From JACCTH01 sp035253825 (GTDB lineage: Bacteria; Actinomycetota; Acidimicrobiia; Spongiisociales; ZC4RG35), in NCBI GenBank assembly GCA_035253825.1, contig DATFBM010000007.1, positions 104,606 through 168,605 of the forward strand: a DNA stretch of 64,000 bases, read 5' to 3'. Below the pieces are notes generated by a model that was not told the origin of the DNA, did no database searches, and worked only from the letters and a program-made list of their open reading frames with translations. A program made the translations under genes and the position numbers. Below, in pieces: positions 8,807-15,658 of this stretch (position 1 is its first letter; the number at the start of each line of letters is the position of its first letter).

Positions 8807-10450
8807 AGACTCGACGGCTCTGGTCACCTCGTCCGTTATCTGTCGATGCACCTCCACGTTGCGGGCCCGATCGGTGCGAACTTCGACTATCGAGATGCCA
8901 CTCGCGGCCAACCCGTCCCTGATCGTTTGCTGAAGTTGCTCTGGGCGTTCGACCAGTGTGTGCTCAGCTCCCAACGCTTGGCTGAGTCCACCGAAATCAA
9001 CCCCGCTCGGTGTCCCGAAGATCCGCTCGAAATGCTCGGGGTAGTTGGCTTGCGGTAGGAAAGAGAAGATCCCACCGCCACCGTTGTTGACGAGGACCAG
9101 AACCAGGTCGGGAGTGGGCTTGATGAGAAGTCCATTGGTGTCGTGCAAAAAAGATATATCGCCCACCAATCCCAAGACGGGTTTCCTCGCTGCGGCGGCG
9201 CCGGCGGCGAGCGAGATGAAACCATCGATACCCGAGGCACCCCGATTGCTGACGAAGTCGAGGCCGGTACGGGGGGAGGCAAACCAATCCACATCTCGAA
9301 CCGGCATCGAAGACCCGACGGCCATGACGCCACCGTCGGGAATCGCCGCCACCGCGTCGCGGGCTGCGCGTGGCTCGGTGATGTCGGGAAAGCTGTCTAG
9401 CACCTGGTCGATGATCTGGCGGGCGGTTGCCTCCGCCTTTTGCCATGAAGCCGCCCAGGCTTCGTCCAATCCAGCTGGTACCCACTCCCCTATCTCCGCC
9501 ATCTGGGCAGCCCTGCGGCCGGGATCAAACCAACCGGGGCCGGCGACGATCGTTTCGACCCTCGTTAGGAGTGTGGCGAGGGATCGAGAGAGTCCCGGAG
9601 TTCCCAGGGCCACCACCAGCTCCGGCATGAGAGTCGCGCTCAGCGCCTCGGAACCGAGAAGGTGGTGGGCGGTGCTCACTGTTCCCGGAGTCCGACACCC
9701 GCTATGCCCCTCGGCGACGACCACCATTCCCAGATCGACCGCAGCATGAACGAGGTCGGCATCGGCACCGGGACCGGCCACCACCAGCGTGCGCCCGCGC
9801 ACTCCGAGCTCGCCAGCAGCCTTCTCGCTGAGCTGGGTCCGAGTCCAAGCCCGACCATCGCTGCGACCGCTGAGATCGCCTCGATAAGGCTCGGCAATAG
9901 CTCGGCCGTCGTCGGTTGCTGGAACCAACGGTTCGCGGAATCCGAGGTTGAGGTGGACCGGCCCGGTACGAGCGGCTTCTACCGCCTGGCAAACCAGCGA
10001 CCGCCACCCGGATGGCTCCCCCGGAACATCGGCAGCGGCCGGCACATCGGCAAAAAACCGAGCCCGCTCGCCAAAGATCTTGATCTGATCGATCGTCTGG
10101 TTGGCGCCGCTTTGTCGAGCCTCGGCGGGTCGGTCTGCGCTTATCACCACCAGGGGCGTGCGGGAGCGATCGGCTTCCACTACGGCCGGGAGCAGGTTGG
10201 CCACCGCCGTCCCCGACGTGGTCAGCACGACGGCCGGCGTCTTGCCCAGTTTGCCGTACCCGACGGCCCAAAACCCCGCCGACCTCTCGTCGAGGGAGAC
10301 GTGCAGATCGAGCCTCTCATCGGTGGCGGCCGACATGGCCAGTGCGCCCGACCGCGAGCCCGGTGCCAGCACCAGGTCCCTGATGCCGTTGCGAACCAAT
10401 TCGTCGATGAACACCCGAGCCATCGCCACCGAAGGATTGGGCGCACTCAC
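8792..10450 (-). CDS. menD: 2-Succinyl-5-enolpyruvyl-6-hydroxy-3-cyclohexene-1-carboxylate synthase
   Basis: A 552-aa ThDP enzyme that adds a succinic-semialdehyde unit from 2-oxoglutarate to isochorismate. N-terminal features are LVLAPGSRSGALAMSA and DERSAGFWAVGYGKLG (catalytic Glu region), then TSGTAVANLLPAVVEA. The C-terminal ThDP/Mg motif is GDISFLHDTNGLL followed by LVLVNNGGGGIFSFLPQ. Length is typical of MenD. The start overlaps the menC stop by 4 bp, so the two are coupled. Confidence 0.95.
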   Translation of the reverse strand: MSAPNPSVAMARVFIDELVRNGIRDLVLAPGSRSGALAMSAATDERLDLHVSLDERSAGFWAVGYGKLGKTPAVVLTTSGTAVANLLPAVVEADRSRTPLVVISADRPAEARQSGANQTIDQIKIFGERARFFADVPAAADVPGEPSGWRSLVCQAVEAARTGPVHLNLGFREPLVPATDDGRAIAEPYRGDLSGRSDGRAWTRTQLSEKAAGELGVRGRTLVVAGPGADADLVHAAVDLGMVVVAEGHSGCRTPGTVSTAHHLLGSEALSATLMPELVVALGTPGLSRSLATLLTRVETIVAGPGWFDPGRRAAQMAEIGEWVPAGLDEAWAASWQKAEATARQIIDQVLDSFPDITEPRAARDAVAAIPDGGVMAVGSSMPVRDVDWFASPRTGLDFVSNRGASGIDGFISLAAGAAAARKPVLGLVGDISFLHDTNGLLIKPTPDLVLVLVNNGGGGIFSFLPQANYPEHFERIFGTPSGVDFGGLSQALGAEHTLVERPEQLQQTIRDGLAASGISIVEVRTDRARNVEVHRQITDEVTRAVESLFES

Positions 10451-11406
10451 GCCAGCAACTCCGCCGCCGATCGCAGCCTCTGCAGCATCAGCGCCCCAAC
10501 CTCGGCGGTGGCCGCATGCTTTTCCAGAAGCTCGGGATCTGGCTCGGGTCGTCGGACGTTCAGGAAGCCGCCGACCGGGAGGAGCGGATTCGCCACCACA
10601 TCGTCGTAGAACAGCGAGGCCGTGCCGAGGCCACAGGCGTAGATCAATTCGGGCAGAGCCGCGGCAGCCGCCAATCCGGCGGCGAGGCCAACCGACGTCT
10701 CGAGTGCGGAGGAGACGACCGTGGGCAAGCCCGCTCGACTGGCCACGTCCAACGCCCTCGCCACTCCCCCCAGGGGCTGAACTTTGACGACGATGATGTC
10801 CGCTGCCCCCCGCTCGGCTACTTCCAGGGGATCTGCGCCGGCGCGCACCACCTCATCCGCAGCGACCGGGATCGGGATCCTTCGCCGGAGCTCGACCATC
10901 TCCTCGATCGTTCGGACCGGTTGTTCGACGTATTCGAGGTCGAAGCCAGCGAGACGTTGCAAGCCTTCGGTGGCTTCATCCAAGGTCCAGGCGGCATTGA
11001 CATCGATGCGAAGCTTTCCCTCCGGTCCCAAAGCCTCTCGTACCGCTTGCACGCGGGCGAAATCATCCTCGGGGCGCTGGCCTGCCTCGGCCACCTTGAC
11101 CTTGGCGGTCCGGCAACCCGAGGTGAGAACAATCTCATATGCGGTCGACGGATCTACAGCCGGAACTGTGACGTTGATGGGCACTTGGCTGCGCTGGGGT
11201 GGAGGCCAAACGGCACAAGCCCCTTCCAGCGCTGCGGCCAGCCATCGAGCCGTGACCTCGGGCGGATACTCAGGGAAAGGAGAGAATTCCCCCCAACCCT
11301 CCGGTCCCCTGATAAGGACCGCATCCCGGCTCTCCACTCGCCGAAAGCGATGCCGCATGGGCAGCGAGATTGGGAAAAGCTCGAGCGATTCGACGACAGC
11401 CGTCAT
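10447..11406 (-). CDS. menC: o-Succinylbenzoate synthase
   Basis: A 319-aa enolase-superfamily dehydratase that forms o-succinylbenzoate from SHCHC. Landmarks are AKVKVAE (KxK catalytic lysine), LRIDVNAAWT (metal Asp), LEYVEQPVRTIEEM (metal Glu), IPVAADEVVR (metal Asp/Glu) and DIIVVKVQPLGGVA (second catalytic Lys). The active site looks complete. It overlaps menD downstream and the cytochrome c gene upstream by 4 bp each, making a tightly packed operon. Confidence 0.93.
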   Translation of the reverse strand: MTAVVESLELFPISLPMRHRFRRVESRDAVLIRGPEGWGEFSPFPEYPPEVTARWLAAALEGACAVWPPPQRSQVPINVTVPAVDPSTAYEIVLTSGCRTAKVKVAEAGQRPEDDFARVQAVREALGPEGKLRIDVNAAWTLDEATEGLQRLAGFDLEYVEQPVRTIEEMVELRRRIPIPVAADEVVRAGADPLEVAERGAADIIVVKVQPLGGVARALDVASRAGLPTVVSSALETSVGLAAGLAAAAALPELIYACGLGTASLFYDDVVANPLLPVGGFLNVRRPEPDPELLEKHAATAEVGALMLQRLRSAAELLA

Positions 11407-11687
11407 CGCTGTTGGTCCCGAATGAAATCGATCACTCGCTCGATTTGCTCCTGACTCAGCGTGTTCTGAAAAGACGGCATACGACCGCGCCCCCGGGTGA
11501 TGGTGAGCTCGAGGAAGGCATCATCCTGAGCGGCGGCATTGGAGCCGGGGCCGAGGGCAGGTCCGATGCCCCCACTCAAATCCGAGGCGTGGCAGTTGGC
11601 GCAGACCTGTTCAAAGACCTCGGCACCCGATGCATCTGCTGAGGGTCGGTCGCTACATGACATCAGCAGGAAGGCCGTGAGGATCAA
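11403..11687 (-). CDS. Monohaem cytochrome c lipoprotein
   Basis: A 94-aa protein with a short signal sequence ending in a lipobox (LLMSC, Cys11) and a single haem-binding CANCH motif (C29, C32, H33); the axial Met is probably M70 in GRGRMPSFQ. It is a class I cytochrome c of minimal size, predicted to be tethered to the outer face of the membrane and to carry electrons between quinol-oxidising and terminal enzymes. It lies between manC and menC and overlaps menC by 4 bp, an unusual place for a cytochrome. The System I maturation operon at 50.5-56.7 kb could attach its haem. Confidence 0.85.
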   Translation of the reverse strand: MILTAFLLMSCSDRPSADASGAEVFEQVCANCHASDLSGGIGPALGPGSNAAAQDDAFLELTITRGRGRMPSFQNTLSQEQIERVIDFIRDQQR

Positions 11688-11704
11688 GGAACGACCAGCT
11701 CGGA

Positions 11705-12739
11705 TCAGAGGTAATCCTCACCGAGACGCTCAACCAATTTCCTGACGTCCTGGGCGGCCAGGCGGCGCGTCACCAGCACCGCATCGGGCGTCGCCACCAC
11801 GACGAGGTCCTCGATTCCGGAGACCGCCACCAGCGGGCCGTCGGAGCGGATGTAGCTTCCCCGGGAATCAACCGCCACCGCGGAACCGATGATCACGTTT
11901 TGATCCGGATCCTTATCGCCTAGTTCCCAGAGCGTCTCCCACGATCCGATGTCGTTCCATTCCGCCGCCAGCGGCACCACCACCGCCCGCATGGTCTGTT
12001 CCATCACCGCGGTGTCAATCGAAACCGCTGGAGCCGAGCCAAATTCGGGACCGAGGAGGGAACCGAACTCGGTCGCCTTGGCGGAACCAACTGCAGCCCG
12101 GACAGCTGACAGCACCTCTGGAGCCAGTCGCTCCATCTCCTCCAGCAGGACCCCCACCGGGAAGACAAACATTCCGCTGTTCCAGAGGGCGCCCGAGGCA
12201 ATCAGCGAAGCGGCCGTCTCGCGACCCGGTTTTTCGACGAAACGCTCAATAGGAAGCGCAGAGGCCAGGCCGTCGGACTTGGGGACGATGTAGCCGTAGC
12301 CGGTCTCGGGCTTGACTGGCACCACCCCAAAGGTCACCAAATGACCGGTCGCGGCAGCCGCCAGAGCCCGTTCGAGCGACTCCAAAAAGGCAGTCGGACG
12401 ATTGATGTGATGATCGGCCGGCATCACCACCAGGATGTCCTCGGGCTTTGCCAACAAGGCGGCGGCCGCAACGGCTGGAGCCGTATTTCGCCCGACGGGC
12501 TCGGCGACGATGGTCACCGACTGGTGGGCGCCGAGTTCGCGGCGGAGATGCGGTACCTGGTCGACGTTCGCGACGATCACGGGTGCCGTCTCCAGGTGAG
12601 AAAGACGATCGAGGGTCTGCGCCAGCATTGTCCCGGTGCCGATCACCTTCTGAAACTGCTTGGGCCGGTGTCGGCGCGATAGTGGCCAAAGGCGAGTCCC
12701 CGATCCGCCCGAAAGGACGACCGGGATGAGCAGCGACAT
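11705..12739 (-). CDS. manC: Mannose-1-phosphate guanylyltransferase
   Basis: A 344-aa nucleotidyltransferase making GDP-mannose from GTP and mannose-1-phosphate. The signature is VVLSGGSGTRLWPLSRRHRPK at the N-terminus, followed by PVIVANVDQVPHLRREL, EPVGRNTAPAVAAAAL, VMPADHHI and ETGYGYI, and FVEKPGRETA. The ATG at 12739 is chosen because the 9-codon upstream extension runs through the promoter. It diverges from the mannosylglycerate synthase, whose donor substrate it makes, with only 20 bp between start codons. Downstream, the cytochrome c gene follows after 17 bp. Confidence 0.92.
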   Translation of the reverse strand: MSLLIPVVLSGGSGTRLWPLSRRHRPKQFQKVIGTGTMLAQTLDRLSHLETAPVIVANVDQVPHLRRELGAHQSVTIVAEPVGRNTAPAVAAAALLAKPEDILVVMPADHHINRPTAFLESLERALAAAATGHLVTFGVVPVKPETGYGYIVPKSDGLASALPIERFVEKPGRETAASLIASGALWNSGMFVFPVGVLLEEMERLAPEVLSAVRAAVGSAKATEFGSLLGPEFGSAPAVSIDTAVMEQTMRAVVVPLAAEWNDIGSWETLWELGDKDPDQNVIIGSAVAVDSRGSYIRSDGPLVAVSGIEDLVVVATPDAVLVTRRLAAQDVRKLVERLGEDYL

Positions 12740-12745
12740 CGAAGT

Positions 12746-12752
12746 TAGGGTA
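12746..12752. promoter_or_regulatory. Overlapping divergent -10 boxes between manC and mgs
   Basis: On the plus strand TAGGGT (12746-12751) ends 8 nt before the mgs GTG. On the minus strand TACCCT (12752-12747) ends 7 nt before the manC ATG. One 7-bp core thus serves both directions, and both transcripts would be leaderless. Confidence 0.5.
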
Positions 12753-12759
12753 TCGCGGC

Positions 12760-13863
12760 GTGTCATCGGGTCCGGCTCAGTCGCTCGTAGCCGTCCCTTT
12801 TCTCTCTGAGGCGCCAGACCTCGTGGCCGCCACTCTGCAAGAGGCCCTGGCCCATCCGGCTGTTGCTCTCGTGCTCGGAATCCACGGCGACGATCAGGCC
12901 GTCAATGCCGCGGTCACAGAGCTCGTGGCGGGCAGCAATGGAATCAATCTGGTTCCTCAGCGCAGGCTCGGGAACCTTCGTCCTGGCAAGGGAGACGCCA
13001 TCAACACCGGCTTTCGCATCTTTCTCGAGGAAACTGGCTACCAACGCCTCCACTTTTACGACGCCGACATCAGGTCTTTTGACCGCGGCTGGATCCACCG
13101 AGCTGAGCTTGCCCTCGATAAGGGCTTTCAGGCCGTGCGCCACTTCTACCCCAGGTCTCCCACTGACGGGATGATTACTTGGATGGTCACCCGACCGGGC
13201 TTCGGACTGCTTTGGTCGGACTCGGTTCTCCCCTGGATCCAACAGCCCATGTCAGGCGAGGTGGCATTCGAGCGAGATGCCGTGGCAGTGCTGATGGCCG
13301 ACCCCATAGTGGCCACCCAAAGCGATTGGGGGATCGACACGGCCATAACTCACCGCTCCGTAGCGCATGGCCTGTCTATATACGAGACCTTTGCTCCCGA
13401 GGGGAAGGATCATCAACTCTACGGAAGCCTCGCGGAGCTACGGACGATGCTTCTCGAATGCCTCCATACCCTGCAACGTCTCCAGGGGGCAAGCCCACCC
13501 CGAGCGATTGAACACTTCGCGGAGTCGGTCGCATCCGAAGAAGCGCCGGCCGCGGTTCAGCGGGTCGCTTACGACGTGAACGAGACCCGCGCGATCGCTC
13601 ACCAATCATGGTCCCCCGAACAGCAAGAACTGCTTCGCCACTACTTCGATCAAGATCTCAACGATCTGGACACGCCGACCTGGCTTGCAGTGTTGGATGT
13701 TCTGTTGCGGGACTTCGACCCTTCATCCCGGGACTGGCAGGAAGTGGCGTTCCGGCTATGGACGCGCAGAGTGTTGTCCTACTCAGAAGGGATTGAGGGT
13801 GTCACATACACAGAAGCCATGAGTCATCTGCAAGCGATGGTGCGGGTGGCGGTCTCTTGGTGA
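12760..13863 (+). CDS. mgs: Mannosylglycerate synthase (GT78)
   Basis: A 367-aa retaining glycosyltransferase closely resembling Rhodothermus marinus MGS, which makes the compatible solute mannosylglycerate in one step from GDP-mannose and D-glycerate. Shared blocks include RLGNLRPGKGDAINTGFR (nucleotide-binding Lys), RLHFYDADIRSF (metal-binding DAD), TDGMITWMVTRPGFGLLW, SDWGIDTAITH and APEGKDHQLYG (metal His). The C-terminal helical region with FRLWTRRVLSYSEG is also conserved, so the protein appears full length. Start is GTG 12760. It diverges from manC. Phosphorylating (MpgS/MpgP) alternatives do not fit these motifs. Confidence 0.9.
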   Translation: MSSGPAQSLVAVPFLSEAPDLVAATLQEALAHPAVALVLGIHGDDQAVNAAVTELVAGSNGINLVPQRRLGNLRPGKGDAINTGFRIFLEETGYQRLHFYDADIRSFDRGWIHRAELALDKGFQAVRHFYPRSPTDGMITWMVTRPGFGLLWSDSVLPWIQQPMSGEVAFERDAVAVLMADPIVATQSDWGIDTAITHRSVAHGLSIYETFAPEGKDHQLYGSLAELRTMLLECLHTLQRLQGASPPRAIEHFAESVASEEAPAAVQRVAYDVNETRAIAHQSWSPEQQELLRHYFDQDLNDLDTPTWLAVLDVLLRDFDPSSRDWQEVAFRLWTRRVLSYSEGIEGVTYTEAMSHLQAMVRVAVSW

Positions 13864-13931
13864 TTCAAGCCCTTAACTAAATCGCAACACGACTTTGATG
13901 TTTTGTATTGAATTCTTCATGTAACGCGTAC

Positions 13932-13949
13932 GCGCACACTCTCGTGCGC
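13932..13949 (+). promoter_or_regulatory. Hairpin in the 5' leader of the H1-like gene
   Basis: GCGCAC and GTGCGC form a perfect 6-bp stem around a 6-nt loop, ending just before the GAAGGAGG ribosome binding site (13952-13959) of the ATG at 13964. It could shield or set up translation initiation, or stabilise the message. The AT-rich stretch at 13894-13920 probably holds the promoter, but no clear -35/-10 pair was found. Confidence 0.4.
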
Positions 13950-13963
13950 TCGAAGGAGGACAA

Positions 13964-14158
13964 ATGGCAACCAAGAAAGCTACGCCTCGCAAGAAGGCCG
14001 CGGCTAAGAAGGCACCTGCCAAGAAGTCGGCGGCAAAGAAGACCACGAAGAAGGCAACCGCCAAGAAGGCTCCAGCCCGCAAGGCTGCGGCGAAAAAGGC
14101 ACCAGCCAAGAAAACGGCCCGCAAGAGCACAGCGCGCAAGACTGCCAAAAAGCGCTAG
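13964..14158 (+). CDS. Lysine/alanine-rich histone H1-like DNA-binding protein
   Basis: A 64-aa very basic protein made of degenerate KKAPAKK / KKAAAKK / TARK repeats with no acidic residue, like the tails of eukaryotic H1, chlamydial Hc1 and mycobacterial HupB. It probably coats nucleoid DNA or binds RNA nonspecifically; it has no folded domain. It has the strongest ribosome binding site in the window (GAAGGAGG, 4 nt before the ATG), a structured leader and a strong terminator, so it is likely highly expressed as a single-gene transcript. The antisense reading is a repeat artefact. Confidence 0.8.
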   Translation: MATKKATPRKKAAAKKAPAKKSAAKKTTKKATAKKAPARKAAAKKAPAKKTARKSTARKTAKKR

Positions 14159-14170
14159 CCGAGAAAATCA

Positions 14171-14210
14171 AACCCCGGATCCCCTTTTCGGAGATCCGGG
14201 GTTTTTGTTT
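14171..14210. terminator. Bidirectional intrinsic terminator
   Basis: An 11-bp perfect stem (14171-14181 with 14193-14203), an 11-nt loop and a TTTTTGTTT tail on the plus strand. The opposite side is A-rich (GAGAAAATCAAA), giving a T-rich tail for the minus-strand gene ending at 14213, so it probably terminates both convergent genes. Confidence 0.85.
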
Positions 14211-14212
14211 GC

Positions 14213-15658
14213 TCAATCGTCAGACGTGATCGAGACGTGATTGCACTCGACGCAAACCCGGCGAGTGAGCCCGCCGGCTGATCGTGACTCCTCGTAGCTG
14301 TGGACGTGCTCCTGGTCGGCCTTGGGAGCCCGTCGCAGCTTGGCGAGCAGACCGACGTTGGTCTCCGCGGGGTGGTGGCCGGCTCCCTTCGGCTCCTTCA
14401 CCTTTCCCCGCGCCGCCTCGATGTTGGTGATCTGGCGAGCTTCCGTTTCCTCATCGGGCACCTGATCGTCGGGGGCTGTCTCCCGGCGACTCTTTCGCCG
14501 CTGCCGACGCTTGGTGAGCTCGTCGCTCGCCTCGTCTTCGATCTCGGGCTGGACCGGTGCCTCCTGAAGCTCACTGTCTGCGAAGGGAGTTTCGATTACC
14601 AACGGCTCTTCGACTGAAAGATCGACTGTCACCAGTCGCGCCGGGGGCGGGGGTGCAATCCAGGAAGGCTCCGGATACTCGGGCTCCTCCAGGACCGGCT
14701 CGTCGATGGGCGGCGGCTGGACCGGCGTTGGCGCGACCAGCGGCGGCTCGACCGGCGCATGCTCAATCGGCGGCCTCGGAGGACGCTTTCGCTTCGGGCG
14801 CGGAGCGGCCACTTCCTTGGGGACTTCAGAGGCGGCCGCGGGGGCGACCGCGGGAGGCTCTGTGACCGCCGGTTCGGCGCGTGGCTGTTTGCGAGGGGGC
14901 GGTGGCGGAGAATAGGGCTCGGTGTAGAGCGGACCCGATGGCGCCGGCTCTTCTTTGGGTGCCGCTCGCTTGCGCGGCTTCTTGGCCGGCGGGGGTGGCT
15001 CGCTCTTGGCAGCCTCAGCCAGCTCGAGGGCTTCCGCCTCCGCCCATGTGAGACGTCGCTTCTCCGACTCGTCGTTGGCGGCCGCTTCGGCGGAGGCAAT
15101 CGCTGCCAATTTCTTGGCCAGATCGGAGGTGGGGACCTTCTTCGTCGCTTGCGGGCGGGTCGGTTCCTCAACCCTTATCGGCGCCGGCGCCGCCTCGACC
15201 GGGGCTTCGTCCTTGCGCCGGGCGGCGTCGGCCGCGGCCCGTCGATGGCGGCGCTTGCGCTTTTTGGCGTTAACCCAACCCTCTTGCATCCGGGTGACGC
15301 CTTCATATGCAAACACCAGGGCATCGTCGGCAAGGAATTCCATCTCGTCATCACCCAGGAAGAGGGTGAAACGCTCTGCGATCTCCCGCTTGACCTCGAC
15401 GTCGGCGAGATACCAGCGGCCCATCAGGTCGGACCCGCGCAAGATCTCGAGGTGGAAGTCATCCACCACTAGCGAGACTCTTATCCCGGGACCACGGTCA
15501 CCGGGGGAACGAAGGGATCCTTTGAATTGCAAATGAACCTCTAACTCGGCCCGCGAAATCGATTCTTGAGCCGAAACACCATCCCATCCCCAAGATCGGT
15601 CGTCAAGGGCGGATTCTCCCCGCTCACGGGGCGTAATCCTCAAGCGGTGGACAGGCAC
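14213..15658 (-). CDS. Pro/Ala/Lys-rich protein with N-terminal globular domain and C-terminal zinc knuckle
   Basis: Not recognised as a named family. About residues 40-135 look folded (LEVHLQFKGSLRS, IRVSLVVDDFHLEILRGSD, a beta-rich pattern), then a basic linker (NAKKRKRRHRRAAADAARRK). Residues 140-400 are low-complexity Pro/Ala/Lys/Glu with PPPPP runs, probably disordered. The last 35 residues (HVHSYEES, then VCVECNHVSI) hold His and CxxC ligands for one zinc ion. The start is uncertain: the GTG at 15658 overlaps gcvP by 35 bp, and TTG at 15643 is an alternative. It sits downstream of gcvP on the same strand. It may bind nucleic acid or a cell-envelope partner; no function is claimed. Confidence 0.6.
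   Translation of the reverse strand: MPVHRLRITPRERGESALDDRSWGWDGVSAQESISRAELEVHLQFKGSLRSPGDRGPGIRVSLVVDDFHLEILRGSDLMGRWYLADVEVKREIAERFTLFLGDDEMEFLADDALVFAYEGVTRMQEGWVNAKKRKRRHRRAAADAARRKDEAPVEAAPAPIRVEEPTRPQATKKVPTSDLAKKLAAIASAEAAANDESEKRRLTWAEAEALELAEAAKSEPPPPAKKPRKRAAPKEEPAPSGPLYTEPYSPPPPPRKQPRAEPAVTEPPAVAPAAASEVPKEVAAPRPKRKRPPRPPIEHAPVEPPLVAPTPVQPPPIDEPVLEEPEYPEPSWIAPPPPARLVTVDLSVEEPLVIETPFADSELQEAPVQPEIEDEASDELTKRRQRRKSRRETAPDDQVPDEETEARQITNIEAARGKVKEPKGAGHHPAETNVGLLAKLRRAPKADQEHVHSYEESRSAGGLTRRVCVECNHVSITSDD

Noticed and set aside
10516..11454. 312-codon plus-strand frame opposite menC
   Set aside because: Shadow of menC with no recognisable domain.
13873..14148. Antisense frame of alternating hydrophobic residues opposite the H1-like gene
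   Set aside because: A mirror of the lysine/alanine codon repeats; the sense gene has start signals and a terminator.
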